DNA of 64,000 nt from Streptomyces sp. JH34 (GCF_029428875.1 NZ_JAJSOO010000001.1:3100001-3164000), one strand, 5' to 3'. Shown: positions 51,620-61,453, numbered from the stretch's first letter. The notes: generated from the sequence alone by a model not told the origin. Program-made: numbers and translations.

Positions 51620-52347
51620 GCGGGATCCCGTCGTTCCAGGAAGGCCGTCATCCCCTCCCGTGCGTCGTCGGAGGCGAAGAGCGCTGCCGAACGGGCGATG
51701 AGGTCTTCTGCGTACTGGTCGAAACTCCTCAGCACACTAGCCGTGACCAGCTCCTTCGACGCCGCCAGCCCCTGGGGCGACGCCCTGCGGAGTCCGTCGA
51801 GTACCGGTACGAGCGCCTTGTCCACGTCCTCGGGCCCGGCGGCCAGGGTGATGAGGCCGATGCGGGCGGCCTCCGCCGCGTCGAAGCGTTCCCCGGTGAG
51901 GTAGTAGCGGGCGGCTGCGCGCGGGTCGAGGCGGGGCAGCAGGGGCAGGGAGATGACTGCGGGGGCTAGGCCCAGCCGGGACTCGGTGAGGGCGAAGGTG
52001 GCGTCGGGTCCCGCCACCGAGACGTCGCACGCGCCGAGGAGCCCGAGGCCGCCGGCCCGGACGTGGCCGGTGACGCGGGCGACGACGGGCTTGGGCAGGG
52101 CGACGATCGCCCGCATCAGCCCGACGAAGGCCGCCGGTTCGGGTGGTGCGGTCAGGTCGGCGCCCGCGCAGAACGTGTTGCCGGTGTGGGTGAGCACGAC
52201 CGCACGCACCACGTCGTCGCCCGCGCACCCGGCCAGCGCCTCGGTCAGCTCACCGACCAGCGTCGCGGAGAGCGCGTTGCGGTTGGCCGGGGAGTCGAGG
52301 GTGAGGGTGGTGATGCCCCGGTCGTGGGACGGGGGTGCAAGGGTCAT
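51607..52347 (-). CDS. Enoyl-CoA hydratase/isomerase family protein
   Basis: 246-residue crotonase-fold enzyme. Seen: ITTLTLDSPANRNALSATLVGELTEAL, NTFCAGADLTAPPEP, ARVTGHVRAGGLGLLGACDVSVAGPDATFALTESRLGL with the oxyanion and active-site segment, and PLLPRLDPRAAARYYLTGERFDAAEAARIGLI. The Glu pair of classical hydratases is partly replaced (GLLGACD), so hydration, isomerisation or another crotonase activity is open. Its ATG overlaps the ligase stop by ATGA. In an atu-like pathway it would be the 3-isohexenylglutaconyl-CoA hydratase position; assignment inferred. Confidence 0.88.
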   Translation of the reverse strand: MTLAPPSHDRGITTLTLDSPANRNALSATLVGELTEALAGCAGDDVVRAVVLTHTGNTFCAGADLTAPPEPAAFVGLMRAIVALPKPVVARVTGHVRAGGLGLLGACDVSVAGPDATFALTESRLGLAPAVISLPLLPRLDPRAAARYYLTGERFDAAEAARIGLITLAAGPEDVDKALVPVLDGLRRASPQGLAASKELVTASVLRSFDQYAEDLIARSAALFASDDAREGMTAFLERRDPAWVL

Positions 52348-53921
52348 CGCTGCTTCTCCCGGTCGCGCAGCTCGCGCCGCAGGATCTTGCCGGACACCGC
52401 GCGGGGCACGGCCTCGATGAACTCGGCCCGTCTGATCTTCTTGTACGGCGAGACGCGCTCGGCGACGTGTGTCAGGACGTCCTCCTCGGTGAGGTCCCCC
52501 GCTCCGGGGCTGCGGACCACGAAGGCCTTCGGGACCTCGTTGCCGTCGGCGTCGTAGACCCCGATGACGGCGGCGTCGGCGATCTCGGGGTGGGTGAGGA
52601 GGATCGCCTCCAGATCGGCTGGGGCGACCTGGTAGCCCTTGTACTTGATGAGTTCCTTGACCCGGTCGACGACGTACAGCCAGCCGTCCGCGTCGACCCG
52701 TCCCACGTCCCCGGTGTGCAGCCAGCCGTCGACGTCGATCATGGCGTCGGTCGCGTCGGGGCGGCCCAGGTAGCCCTTCATCACCTGGGGGCCGCGGATG
52801 AGGATCTCGCCGTCGGTTCCGGAGTCCACGTCGATGCCGGGATCGGTGAGCGAGACGATCCGCATCTCGGTGCCGGGCAGCAGCTTCCCGACGGCGCCCG
52901 GCGGCGGGTTCTCCGCGTCGAGGGGAACCACATGGGTGCCGGGCGAGAGTTCCGTCATGCCGTAGGCCTGCCGTACGGCGGGGACACCGAGGCGGGTGGA
53001 GCATGCGGCGGCGAGGTCGGCGTCCAGGGGCGCCGCGGCGCTGACGATGTACTCCAGCGACGAGAGGTCGTAGTCGCCGACGATCGGGTGCTTGGCGAGG
53101 GCCAGGACGATGGGCGGGGCGACGTACAGGCCGGTGATGCGGTGGGTCTGGATCGTCTCCAGGAACTGGGCGAGGTCGAAACGGGGCAGGACGACGACCG
53201 TGGCGCCGTAGCGCAGCGGCCCGTTCATGAGGGCGGTCAGCCCGTAGATGTGGAAGAACGGCAGCACGGCCAGGATGCGGTCGCGCTCGCCGAGTGGGAC
53301 GAAGGGCCGCAGTTGCTCCAGGTTGGTGGCGATGGAGCGGTGCGTGAGCATGACGCCCTTGGGGGTGCCGGTGGTCCCGGAGGAGTACGGGAGTACGGCG
53401 ATGTCCTCGGCCGGGTCGAAGGCGATGTCGGGCTCGGGCGCGGTGGATCCCAGCATGTCGAGTACGGAGGTGTGGCCCTCGGCCTGGTCGCAGACGTAGA
53501 TCTCCTCGACACCGCCCGCGAGTTCGGCGGCGCGGCGGGCGACGTCGAGGAGCGGGGACACGGTGACGATCCAGCGGGTGGCGGAGTCCCCGAGCTGTTT
53601 GGCGAACTCCTCGGCGGTGGCGAGCGGGTGGATGGTGGTGACGGTGGCGCCGGCCCGGGTCGCCCCGTAGAAGACGGCCGGGTAGGCGATCGTGTTGGGG
53701 CTGTGCAGGGCGAGCACGTCGCCCTTGCGCAGTCCGGCCTCGGCGAGGTGAGCGGCGATACGCCGGTGGAAGGTGTCGAGCTGGCCGTAGGTGACGGTCA
53801 TCCCGTTGGTGCCGTCGATCAGCGCGGGTGTGTCACCGAAGTCCGCGGCGTTCCCGAGGACCGCTTCGTGGATGGGTGTTTCGAGGGGCTGGACGTCTGC
53901 GTACTCGCTGTGGAACACCAT
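52344..53921 (-). CDS. Acyl-CoA ligase of the 4-coumarate/cinnamate-CoA ligase type
   Basis: 525-residue ANL-family AMP-forming ligase. Seen: VLPYSSGTTGTPKGVMLTHRS (P-loop), AYGMTELSPGTHVVPL, GRVDADGWLYVVDRVKELIKYKGYQV, and the C-terminal catalytic Lys in PRAVSGKILRREL. It resembles 4CL-type ligases. In S. coelicolor a cinnamate:CoA ligase (SCO4383) is, as I recall, encoded at this place, so phenylpropanoate or branched short acids are plausible. The ATG has AAGGGGA upstream. It activates the acid feeding the acyl-CoA dehydrogenase and carboxylase encoded beside it. Confidence 0.92.
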   Translation of the reverse strand: MVFHSEYADVQPLETPIHEAVLGNAADFGDTPALIDGTNGMTVTYGQLDTFHRRIAAHLAEAGLRKGDVLALHSPNTIAYPAVFYGATRAGATVTTIHPLATAEEFAKQLGDSATRWIVTVSPLLDVARRAAELAGGVEEIYVCDQAEGHTSVLDMLGSTAPEPDIAFDPAEDIAVLPYSSGTTGTPKGVMLTHRSIATNLEQLRPFVPLGERDRILAVLPFFHIYGLTALMNGPLRYGATVVVLPRFDLAQFLETIQTHRITGLYVAPPIVLALAKHPIVGDYDLSSLEYIVSAAAPLDADLAAACSTRLGVPAVRQAYGMTELSPGTHVVPLDAENPPPGAVGKLLPGTEMRIVSLTDPGIDVDSGTDGEILIRGPQVMKGYLGRPDATDAMIDVDGWLHTGDVGRVDADGWLYVVDRVKELIKYKGYQVAPADLEAILLTHPEIADAAVIGVYDADGNEVPKAFVVRSPGAGDLTEEDVLTHVAERVSPYKKIRRAEFIEAVPRAVSGKILRRELRDREKQR

Positions 53922-54014
53922 GGCGGTCCCCTTCGACGCGGGTGGAGAGCCAGAATCGCCCCTGCGGGGGCGGATGGGGAGACCTGGGACGCGGCCGGAC
54001 GCGTGAGGGCGGCG

Positions 54015-55181
54015 TCAGTACGACTTCGGCAGGCCCAGGGTCTGGTGGGAGACGTAGTTCAGGATCATTTCCCGGCTGACGGGTGCGATACGGGAGACAC
54101 GCGCGGCCGTGACCAGCGAGGCGAGCCCGTACTCGCGGGTGAGGCCGTTGCCGCCGAGGGTGTGGACGGCCTGGTCGACGGCCCTGACGCAGGCCTCGGC
54201 CGCGGCGTACTTCGCCATGTTGGCGGCCTCGCCCGCGCCGATGTCGTCGCCGTCGTCGTAGAGCCTCGCTGCCTTCTGCATCATCAGCCGTGCGAGCTCC
54301 AGCTCGATGTGCGCCTGGGCGAGCGGATGGGCGATGGCCTGGTGGGAGCCGATGGGCGCGCCCTTCCAGACGGTGCGGGTCCTCGCGTAGTCCACCGCCT
54401 TCTCGACGGCGTAGCGGCCCATGCCGATGGAGAAGGCGGCGCCCATGATGCGTTCCGGGTTCAGTCCGGCGAAGAGCTGGAGCAGCCCCGTGTCCGCCTC
54501 CTCGCCGACGAGCGCCCCGGCGGGCAGCCTGACGTCGTCGAGGACCAGCTCGAACTGCTTCTCGGCGGCGTGCAGTTCCATGTCGATCTGGGTGCGGGTG
54601 AAGCCGGGGGTGTCGCGGGGGACGATGAAGAGGCAGGGCTTGAGGCTGCCGGACCCGGCGTCCTCGGTGCGGCCGACGATCAGGGTGGCGTCGGAGATGT
54701 CGACGCCGGATATGAAGACCTTGCGGCCGGTGAGGATCCAGTCCTCGCCGTCGCGGCGGGCCGTCGTCGTGATGCGGTGGGAGTTCGACCCGGCGTCGGG
54801 CTCGGTGATGCCGAACGACATGCTCAGGGAGCCGTCGGAGAGGCCGGGGAGCCAGGCCCGTTTCTGCTCCTCGGTGCCGTAGCGGGCGATGACGGTGCCG
54901 CAGATCGCCGGGGAGACGACCATCATGAGGAGGGGGCTGCCCGCGGCGCCGAGCTCCTCCAGGACGATGGAGAGTTCGGCCATGCCGCCGCCCCCGCCGC
55001 CGTACTCCTCGGGGAGGTTGACGCCGAGGTAGCCGAGCTTGCCCGCCTCCTCCCACAGCTCGCGGGGGTGCTCGCCGTCGCGGAACAGGTCAGTGGTGTA
55101 GCCGCGGCCGAAGCGCTTGCCGAGGGCGGCGACGGCGGAGCGGAGTGCCTTGTGCTCTTCGGTTTCGAGGACGGTGCTCAT
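54015..55181 (-). CDS. Acyl-CoA dehydrogenase
   Basis: 388-residue FAD enzyme introducing the alpha-beta double bond in acyl-CoA. Seen: ALRSAVAALGKRFGRGY, LPEEYGGGGGGMAELSIVLEELGA, MSFGITEPDAGSNSHRITTTARR, WILTGRKVFISG, RIMGAAFSIGMGRYAVEKAVDYARTR, AVDQAVHTLGGNGLTREYGLASLV and the C-terminal SREMILNYVSHQTLGLPKSY. All expected flavin and substrate segments are present. Its ATG overlaps the carboxylase alpha stop by ATGA. With the ligase, carboxylase and hydratase it could carry out one round of a branched-chain-type oxidation (inference). Confidence 0.93.
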   Translation of the reverse strand: MSTVLETEEHKALRSAVAALGKRFGRGYTTDLFRDGEHPRELWEEAGKLGYLGVNLPEEYGGGGGGMAELSIVLEELGAAGSPLLMMVVSPAICGTVIARYGTEEQKRAWLPGLSDGSLSMSFGITEPDAGSNSHRITTTARRDGEDWILTGRKVFISGVDISDATLIVGRTEDAGSGSLKPCLFIVPRDTPGFTRTQIDMELHAAEKQFELVLDDVRLPAGALVGEEADTGLLQLFAGLNPERIMGAAFSIGMGRYAVEKAVDYARTRTVWKGAPIGSHQAIAHPLAQAHIELELARLMMQKAARLYDDGDDIGAGEAANMAKYAAAEACVRAVDQAVHTLGGNGLTREYGLASLVTAARVSRIAPVSREMILNYVSHQTLGLPKSY

Positions 55182-57232
55182 GGGGTCGTCTCCTCCTGGT
55201 GCGCGGGTGCGTGCACGGGGGCGTTCGCGGGGTCAGGCGCGGGGTCAGGCGCGGGGGCGTTCGCGGATACGGGCGCTGGGGCGTCCGCGGGTGCGTCCTG
55301 TACGACGGCGAGCAGTGCGCCGACCTCTACCTGGAGTCCGGGGGCGGCGTGGAGCGCGGTGAGGGTGCCGGAGGCGGGGGCGAGGATGCGGTGCTCCATC
55401 TTCATCGCCTCCAGCCAGATCAGCGGCTGCCCGGCCTCGACGGCCGTGCCCGGTGCGAGCCCCTCGGCGAGGCGGACGACGGTGCCGGGCATGGGGGCGA
55501 GCAGGGAGCCGGGTTCGGTGCGTTCGGCGGGGTCGGTGAAGCGGGGCAGCACGGTGAAGGCGTACGAGCCGGACGAGGTGTCCACATGGGTCCGGTCACC
55601 GTGGATGGTGACGGTGAAGTGCCGTGTGACACCGCCGGTCTCGAGGGAGACCGAGCCGGGGCGTACGGCGACGACCCGCTCGCCGGTCTCCGGGGCCGGG
55701 ATGCGGTCCCGGCCGGTGCGGTAGGCGATCTCGTACTCGGTGCCGTCGGGATCGCTGCGGTAGCTCCGGGTCTGCGGCTGCGAGGTGAGGTTGCGCCAGG
55801 CCCCGAAGCGGGCCGGGCCCGTGGTGCTCCCCGCCGGGGAGGGCCCGGCCGCGGCGAGTGCGGCGGCGGTGGCGGCGAGGCGGCGGGCGGAGTCCGCGCC
55901 GGGTGCGGCGGTCGCCGTCAGTGCGGTCAGGTGCCGGTCGTAGAAGCCGGTGTCGAGGCGTGCCGCGACGAAGTCCTGGTGGCGCAGCGAGCGCACGAGG
56001 AGGTCCCGGTTGGTGATCGGGCCGTGGATGCGGGCGCGTTCCAGGGCGCGGGCGAGGAGGCGTACGGCCTCGGTGCGGGTGGGGGCGTGGGCGATGACCT
56101 TGGCGATCATCGGGTCGTAGTGCACGCCGATCGTGTCTCCGCCCGCGTATCCGGTGTCGAGGCGCAGTCCGGGCGCCTCCGGCACGTCGAGCGAGAGCAG
56201 TGCTCCGGTCTGCGGCTGCCAGTCACGGGCCGGGTCCTCGGCGTACAGCCGTGCCTCGACGGCGTGGCCGCGCGGTTCGGGCGGGGCGGTCGCGGGGAGC
56301 GGTCCGCCTTCCGCGACTTGCAGTTGCAGGGCGACGAGGTCGAGTCCGAACACGGCTTCCGTGACGGGGTGTTCGACCTGGAGCCGGGTGTTCATCTCCA
56401 GGAAGAAGGGCCGCCCCTCGGCCGACACGAGGAACTCGACGGTGCCCGCGCCCCGGTAGCCGACGGCCTGCGCGGCGGCCACGGCCGCGTCGTGCAGGTG
56501 CCGGCGCAGTCCGTCGTCGAGGCCGGGCGCGGGGGCCTCCTCGACGACCTTCTGGTGGCGGCGCTGGAGGGAGCAGTCGCGGGTGCCGAGCGCCCACACC
56601 GTGCCCTGTCCGTCGGCCATGACCTGGACCTCGACGTGCCGGCCCCGTTCGACGTACGGCTCGGCGAAGACCTCACCGTCCCCGAAGGCACCGGCGGCCT
56701 CGGCGGAGGCGGCGGTCAGCTCGCCGGGGAGCGAGGCGAGGTCCCGCACGATCCGCATCCCGCGCCCTCCGCCGCCCGCCGCCGCCTTGAGCAGCAGCGG
56801 CAGGTCGGCGGTGGTGGCGCTCCCCGGGTCGACCGGGGCGAGCAGGGGAACACCGGCGGCGGCCATCAGCTCCTTGGCGCGGGTCTTGGACGCCATCAGC
56901 TCGATGGCCTTGACCGGCGGCCCCACCCAGAGGAGGCCGGCGTCCTGCACGGCCCGGGCGAACCCGGCGTTCTCCGAGAGGAAGCCGTACCCCGGGTGCA
57001 CGGCGTCGGCCCCCGCGGCGAGCGCGGCGGCGACGACGAGGTCGCCGCGCAGGTAGGTGTCGGAGGGTGCGGCGCCCGGCAGGCGTACGGCGGTGTCGGC
57101 CTCCCGTACGTGCAGGGCTCCGGCGTCCGCGTCCGAGTACACCGCGACGGTGGCGATGCCCAGTTCCCGGCAGGTGCGGAAGATCCGGCAGGCGATCTCG
57201 CCCCGGTTGGCGACCAGCAGTGTGGTGATCAT
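55178..57232 (-). CDS. Acyl-CoA carboxylase alpha subunit (biotin carboxylase plus BCCP)
   Basis: 684-residue biotin-dependent subunit. Seen: MITTLLVANRGEIACRIFRTC, ATP-grasp loop AAAGGGGRGMRIVRDL, RDCSLQRRHQKVVEEAPAPGL, NTRLQVEHPVTEAVFGLDLVALQLQVA, and C-terminal biotin attachment LEAMKMEHRI with Lys near residue 611. It carboxylates biotin and pairs with the beta subunit encoded next to it. The ATG at 57230-57232 starts eight bases after the beta stop. In an atu pathway it would be geranyl-CoA or methylcrotonyl-CoA carboxylase alpha; substrate is not readable. Confidence 0.93.
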   Translation of the reverse strand: MITTLLVANRGEIACRIFRTCRELGIATVAVYSDADAGALHVREADTAVRLPGAAPSDTYLRGDLVVAAALAAGADAVHPGYGFLSENAGFARAVQDAGLLWVGPPVKAIELMASKTRAKELMAAAGVPLLAPVDPGSATTADLPLLLKAAAGGGGRGMRIVRDLASLPGELTAASAEAAGAFGDGEVFAEPYVERGRHVEVQVMADGQGTVWALGTRDCSLQRRHQKVVEEAPAPGLDDGLRRHLHDAAVAAAQAVGYRGAGTVEFLVSAEGRPFFLEMNTRLQVEHPVTEAVFGLDLVALQLQVAEGGPLPATAPPEPRGHAVEARLYAEDPARDWQPQTGALLSLDVPEAPGLRLDTGYAGGDTIGVHYDPMIAKVIAHAPTRTEAVRLLARALERARIHGPITNRDLLVRSLRHQDFVAARLDTGFYDRHLTALTATAAPGADSARRLAATAAALAAAGPSPAGSTTGPARFGAWRNLTSQPQTRSYRSDPDGTEYEIAYRTGRDRIPAPETGERVVAVRPGSVSLETGGVTRHFTVTIHGDRTHVDTSSGSYAFTVLPRFTDPAERTEPGSLLAPMPGTVVRLAEGLAPGTAVEAGQPLIWLEAMKMEHRILAPASGTLTALHAAPGLQVEVGALLAVVQDAPADAPAPVSANAPAPDPAPDPANAPVHAPAHQEETTP

Positions 57233-57240
57233 CCGATGCC

Positions 57241-58836
57241 TCACATCCGGAAGACGCCGAAGCCGCGCGCGCCTTCGACCGGTGCCGTATGGATCGCGGA
57301 CAGGCACATCCCGAGGACGGTCCTGGTGTCGCGGGGGTCGATGACCCCGTCGTCGTACAGCCGCCCCGAGAGGAACATCGGCAGCGACTCGGACTCGATC
57401 TGCTGTTCCACCATGGCGCGCAGCCCGGCGTCGGCCTCGTCGTCGTAGGGCAGCCCCTTCGCGGCGGAGGAGGCGCGGGCGACGATGGAGAGGACGCCGG
57501 CGAGCTGCTGGGCTCCCATGACGGCGGACTTGCTGCTGGGCCAGGCGAACAGGAAGCGGGGGTCGTAGGCCCGGCCGCACATGCCGTAGTGCCCGGCGCC
57601 GTAGGAGGCGCCCATCAGCACGGAGAGGTGCGGGACCTTGGAGTTGGACACCGCGTTGATCATCATCGCGCCGTGCTTGATGATGCCGCCCTGCTCGTAC
57701 TCCTTGCCGACCATGTAGCCGGTGGTGTTGTGCAGGAAGAGGAGGGGGATGTCGCGCTGGTTGGCCAGCTGGATGAACTGCGCGGCCTTCTGCGACTCCT
57801 CGCTGAACAGCACGCCCTGCGCGTTGGCGAGGATGCCGACGGGGTAGCCGTGCAGGCGCGCCCAGCCGGTGACCAGGCTCGTGCCGTAGAGCGGTTTGAA
57901 GGCGTCGAAGTCCGAGCCGTCGACCAGCCGGGCGATGACCTCGCGCGGGTCGAAGGGGACCTTGAGGTCGCCGGGCACGATCCCCACGAGTTCGTCCTCG
58001 TCGTACTTCGGCGGCTCGGCGGGGCCCGGATCCGGGTGTGCCTTGCGCCAGTTGAGCCGGGCGACGATCCGGCGGGCCTGGCGCAGCGCGTCGTGCTCGT
58101 CGAGGGCGTAGTGGTCGGCGAGACCGGAGGTGCGGGCGTGCATCTCGGCGCCGCCGAGGGACTCGTCGTCGCTCTCCTCGCCGGTGGCCATCTTCACCAG
58201 GGGCGGTCCGCCGAGGAAGACCTTGGACCGCTCCTTGATCATCACGGTGTGGTCGGACATGCCGGGGACGTACGCGCCTCCGGCCGTGGAGTTGCCGAAC
58301 ACCACGGCGACGGTGGGGATCCCGGCGGCGGACAGCCGCGTCAGGTCGCGGAACAGCGCCCCGCCCGGGATGAAGATCTCCTTCTGGGAGGGCAGGTCGG
58401 CCCCGCCCGACTCCACGAGGCTGATGCAGGGCAGCCGGTTGGCGAAGGCGATCTCGTTGGCCCGTAGCGCCTTCTTCAAGGTCCACGGGTTGGAGGCCCC
58501 GCCGCGTACCGTCGGGTCGTTGGCGGTGATCAGGCACTCGACGCCGGACACGATCCCGATGCCGGTGACGAGCGAGGCACCCACCGCGTAGTCGCTGCCC
58601 CAGGCCGCCAGCGGGGACAGCTCCAGGAACGGGGTGTCCGGGTCGACCAGCAGCTCGATCCGCTCGCGGGCGAGGAGCTTTCCGCGCTTCCGGTGGCGGG
58701 CCGTGTACTTCTCGCCGCCGCCGGCGAGGGCCTTGGCGTGCTCGGTCTCCAGCTCGGCGAGCTTCGCGAGCATCGCCTCGCGGTGGGCGGCGTAGTCGGG
58801 GCCCGTGGTGTCGAGCGCGGTGGGCAGGACGGTCAT
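57241..58836 (-). CDS. Acyl-CoA carboxylase beta subunit (carboxyltransferase)
   Basis: 531-residue transcarboxylase of the PccB/AtuC type. Seen: HREAMLAKLAELETEHAKALAGGGEKYTARHRKRGKLLARERIELLVDP, GIVSGVECLITANDPTVRGGASNPWTLKK, VESGGADLPSQKEIFIPGG, VFGNSTAGGAYVPGMSDHTVMIK, FLHNTTGYMVGKEYEQGGIIKHGAMMINA and GASYGAGHYGMCGRAYDPRFLFAWPSSKSAVMG. Both acyl-CoA and biotin-binding Gly-rich loops are intact. Its ATG overlaps the AtuA-like stop by ATGA. It forms the carboxylase with the alpha subunit. Confidence 0.93.
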   Translation of the reverse strand: MTVLPTALDTTGPDYAAHREAMLAKLAELETEHAKALAGGGEKYTARHRKRGKLLARERIELLVDPDTPFLELSPLAAWGSDYAVGASLVTGIGIVSGVECLITANDPTVRGGASNPWTLKKALRANEIAFANRLPCISLVESGGADLPSQKEIFIPGGALFRDLTRLSAAGIPTVAVVFGNSTAGGAYVPGMSDHTVMIKERSKVFLGGPPLVKMATGEESDDESLGGAEMHARTSGLADHYALDEHDALRQARRIVARLNWRKAHPDPGPAEPPKYDEDELVGIVPGDLKVPFDPREVIARLVDGSDFDAFKPLYGTSLVTGWARLHGYPVGILANAQGVLFSEESQKAAQFIQLANQRDIPLLFLHNTTGYMVGKEYEQGGIIKHGAMMINAVSNSKVPHLSVLMGASYGAGHYGMCGRAYDPRFLFAWPSSKSAVMGAQQLAGVLSIVARASSAAKGLPYDDEADAGLRAMVEQQIESESLPMFLSGRLYDDGVIDPRDTRTVLGMCLSAIHTAPVEGARGFGVFRM

Positions 58837-60536
58837 GCGATCACCTCCGGATCGGCCGGCAGCTGCACGGGGACGGTGACGTGCCGGGACCGCAGCCACT
58901 CCCCCAGCGCCTTCGCCTGCGGGTCGAACCGTGCCTGCGCCGCGACGCCCTCGCCGAGGAGGCCGCGGACGACGAAGTTGAGCGCCCGCAGCCGGGGCAG
59001 GACATGGCGTACGACGGTGAGTCCGGCGGTCTCCGGAAGGAGCTCCCGGAAGCGGGCGACGGTCAGTTCGTGGGCCAGCCACCGCCAGGCGTCGTCGGAG
59101 CGGACCCACACCCCGACGTTGGCGTCCCCGCCCTTGTCGCCGCTGCGGGCGCCCGCGATCCGCCCGAGGGGGACGGCACGTGTGGGACCGGCGGGCAGCG
59201 GTTCGGGCAGGTCCGGTTCCGCCACCGCGTCGAGCTCTCTGTACGACCCGGCGGCCGGTACAGCCTCCCGTGACCCGTCCGGCAGCACGGCGACGTGCTC
59301 GACCTCGCCGGCCGGTACGTACGCGGCCTCGAACACCCCGTACGGAGCGCCCTTGCCGGGCGGGGCGGTCACGTGGAAGCCCGGGTAGCTGCCGAGTGCC
59401 AGCTCGACCGCCGCTCCGGACACGGCGCGGCCGACCGCCTCCGCGTCCGGGTCGCGCACGACCAGCCGGAGCAGGGCACTCGCCGTCTCCTCGGTGCCGG
59501 CGTCGGCCCGGTCGGTACGGGCGAGCTCCCACCGCACCTCGGCGGGCTTAGAGCCCGCGCGGTCGAGGGCGTCGGCGAACTGGTCCTTCACGAGACGGGA
59601 CTTGGCGTCGATGTCGAGTCCCGTCAGCACGAAGACGACCTCGTTGCGCCAGCCACCGAGCCGGTTGACGCCGACCTTCAGCGTGGAGGGCGGCGCCTCT
59701 CCGCGTACACCGCTGATCCGCACCCGGTCGGGCCCGTCCTGGGTGAGCCGCACGGTGTCGAGCCGGGCGGTGACGTCGGGTCCGGCGTAGCGGGCGCCGG
59801 CGGTCTCGTACAGCAGTTGGGCGGTGACGGTGCCGATGTCGACGACGCCGCCCGTCCCGTCGTGCTTGGTGATGACGCTGCTTCCGTCCGCGTGGATCTC
59901 GGCGAGCGGGAAGCCCGGCCGGCGGACGTCGTGGTCGCCGAAGAAGGAGTAGTTCCCGCCGGTGGCCTGCGTCCCGCACTCCAGGACGTGCCCGGCGACG
60001 ACGGCCCCGGCGAGCGCGTCGTGGTCGCCGGGACCCCAGCCGAAGTGGGCGGCGGCGGGGCCGGTGACGAGGGCGGCGTCGGTGACCCGGCCGGTGACGA
60101 CGATGTCGGCCCCGCCCCGCAGACATGCGGCGATGCCTCCACCGCCGAGGTAGGCGTTGGCGGTGAGGCAGCCGTCGGGCACCGGGCGGCTGTCGCCCTC
60201 CACATGGGCGACGCGCACGGGTATGCCGGTCCGGTCCGCCAGCGCCCTCACGGCGTCGGCGAGCCCGGCCGGGTTGAGGCCGCCGGCGTTGGTGACGATC
60301 TTCACGCCCCGCTCGTGGGCGAGTCCGAGGTTCTCCTCCAGCTGCCGGAGGAACGTCGAGGCGTATCCGCGCTTCGGGTCCTTGAGGCGGCTGCGGCCCA
60401 GGATGAGCATGGTGAGTTCGGCGAGGTAGTCACCGGTCAGGACGTCCAGCGGGCCGTCGGTGAGCATGTCGTGCACGGCGTCGAAGCGGTCACCGTAGAA
60501 GCCGGAGGCGTTGCCGATGCGCAGGGGCCGGGTCAC
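58833..60536 (-). CDS. AtuA-like protein (DUF1446, acyclic terpene utilisation)
   Basis: 567-residue protein of the AtuA family. Seen: [134 protein letters not shown], then the C-terminal AtuA-like domain ([27 protein letters not shown]). AtuA belongs to the citronellol/geraniol catabolic cluster of Pseudomonas, exact reaction unknown. The GTG overlaps the TIGR03084 stop (GTGA) and its own stop overlaps the carboxyltransferase start. Confidence 0.9.
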   Translation of the reverse strand: MTRPLRIGNASGFYGDRFDAVHDMLTDGPLDVLTGDYLAELTMLILGRSRLKDPKRGYASTFLRQLEENLGLAHERGVKIVTNAGGLNPAGLADAVRALADRTGIPVRVAHVEGDSRPVPDGCLTANAYLGGGGIAACLRGGADIVVTGRVTDAALVTGPAAAHFGWGPGDHDALAGAVVAGHVLECGTQATGGNYSFFGDHDVRRPGFPLAEIHADGSSVITKHDGTGGVVDIGTVTAQLLYETAGARYAGPDVTARLDTVRLTQDGPDRVRISGVRGEAPPSTLKVGVNRLGGWRNEVVFVLTGLDIDAKSRLVKDQFADALDRAGSKPAEVRWELARTDRADAGTEETASALLRLVVRDPDAEAVGRAVSGAAVELALGSYPGFHVTAPPGKGAPYGVFEAAYVPAGEVEHVAVLPDGSREAVPAAGSYRELDAVAEPDLPEPLPAGPTRAVPLGRIAGARSGDKGGDANVGVWVRSDDAWRWLAHELTVARFRELLPETAGLTVVRHVLPRLRALNFVVRGLLGEGVAAQARFDPQAKALGEWLRSRHVTVPVQLPADPEVIA

Positions 60537-61378
60537 CGGTCCGCCTTCCGGGGGCGCCCGGGTCCGGCGGGCCCGGCGTCCGCCTTCCGGGGGCGCCCGG
60601 GTCCGGCGGGCCCGGCGAAGGCCTGCGCGATGTCCAGCCACTGCCCGGCGTCCGGGCCCACCGCCTCGACGGCGAGGTCGTCCCGGTGGGCGCGCTGGGT
60701 GACGAGCAGACAGAAGTCGAGGAGCGGCCCGGTGACCCGCTGACCTGCGTCCTCGGGCCCGTACACCGTCAACCCGCCGTCCTCCGCGCGCAGCTCCACC
60801 CGGAACTGCTCGGCGGGAGGTCGCAGGCCCCGCACGAAGTAGGCGTAGTCCCGGGCCCGGACACCGATCCTGGCGACGTGCCGCAGCCGTGCGGTCGGCC
60901 TCCTGGTCACCCCGAGCGCGTCGGCGATGTCCTGGCCGTGCGCCCAGGTCTCCATGAGGCGGGCGGTCGCCATCGAGGCGACGCTCATGGGCGGGCCGTA
61001 CCAGGGCAGTTTCGCTCCGTCCGGCGCCGCGCGGAGCGCTTCCTGGAGCCGCGCCCTCCCCTCCCGCCACTCCACGAGCAGGTCCGCGGGCGTCAGGGCG
61101 GCGACGGCCTCCTCGGCCGCCTCGTCGACGAAGGTCTCGGGGGCCGCGAGCGCCTTCTCCACCTCGGCGGAGAAGGAGTCGGGCTGCGTGGCGGCGACCA
61201 GGGCCACCTCGTCGGTCCAGTTGAGGTGGGCGATCTGGTGGGCGACGGTCCACCCCTCGGCAGGGGTCGGTGCGGTCCACTCCTGCGCACTCAACCCCGC
61301 TACCAGCAGGTCGAGTTCGTCGCTCTCCTCACGCATGTCGTCGAGCACGGCGGCGGTCACGGCCGATGCGTCGGGCAC
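60533..61378 (-). CDS. TIGR03084-family protein (DinB/mycothiol-type fold), first gene of the operon
   Basis: 281-residue protein of the actinobacterial TIGR03084 family, related to the mycothiol-dependent DinB/MDMPI fold. Seen: [53 protein letters not shown] with putative metal-binding His, [34 protein letters not shown], and a long helical tail. The GTG at 61376-61378 has GAGGGGAG. The end carries a 13-residue duplication ([13 protein letters not shown]) from a perfect 39-bp repeat. It is the first gene of the operon, 61 bp after the operator-like palindrome. Mycothiol-dependent conversion of a CoA intermediate is a guess. Confidence 0.83.
   Translation of the reverse strand: MPDASAVTAAVLDDMREESDELDLLVAGLSAQEWTAPTPAEGWTVAHQIAHLNWTDEVALVAATQPDSFSAEVEKALAAPETFVDEAAEEAVAALTPADLLVEWREGRARLQEALRAAPDGAKLPWYGPPMSVASMATARLMETWAHGQDIADALGVTRRPTARLRHVARIGVRARDYAYFVRGLRPPAEQFRVELRAEDGGLTVYGPEDAGQRVTGPLLDFCLLVTQRAHRDDLAVEAVGPDAGQWLDIAQAFAGPAGPGRPRKADAGPAGPGRPRKADR
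60540..60617 (-). repeat. Perfect 39-bp tandem duplication at the 3' end of the TIGR03084 gene
   Basis: 60540-60578 and 60579-60617 are identical. The frame is kept, adding 13 residues to the C-terminus. Identity without any substitutions implies a very recent duplication. Confidence 0.9.
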
Positions 61379-61439
61379 GGTGCGCTCCCCTCGGGGCGTG
61401 GCGGTGTGCCCCGGAGCATGCCAGCGCCCCATAAAACAA

Positions 61440-61453
61440 GCAAGCATGCTTGC
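61440..61453. promoter_or_regulatory. 14-bp palindrome upstream of the acyl-CoA operon
   Basis: GCAAGCATGCTTGC is a perfect palindrome inside a longer imperfect repeat (ACAAGCAAGC...). It lies 62 bp before the first start codon, in an AT-rich segment that could hold the promoter. The TetR encoded at the operon's end is the likely binder (inference). Confidence 0.75.
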
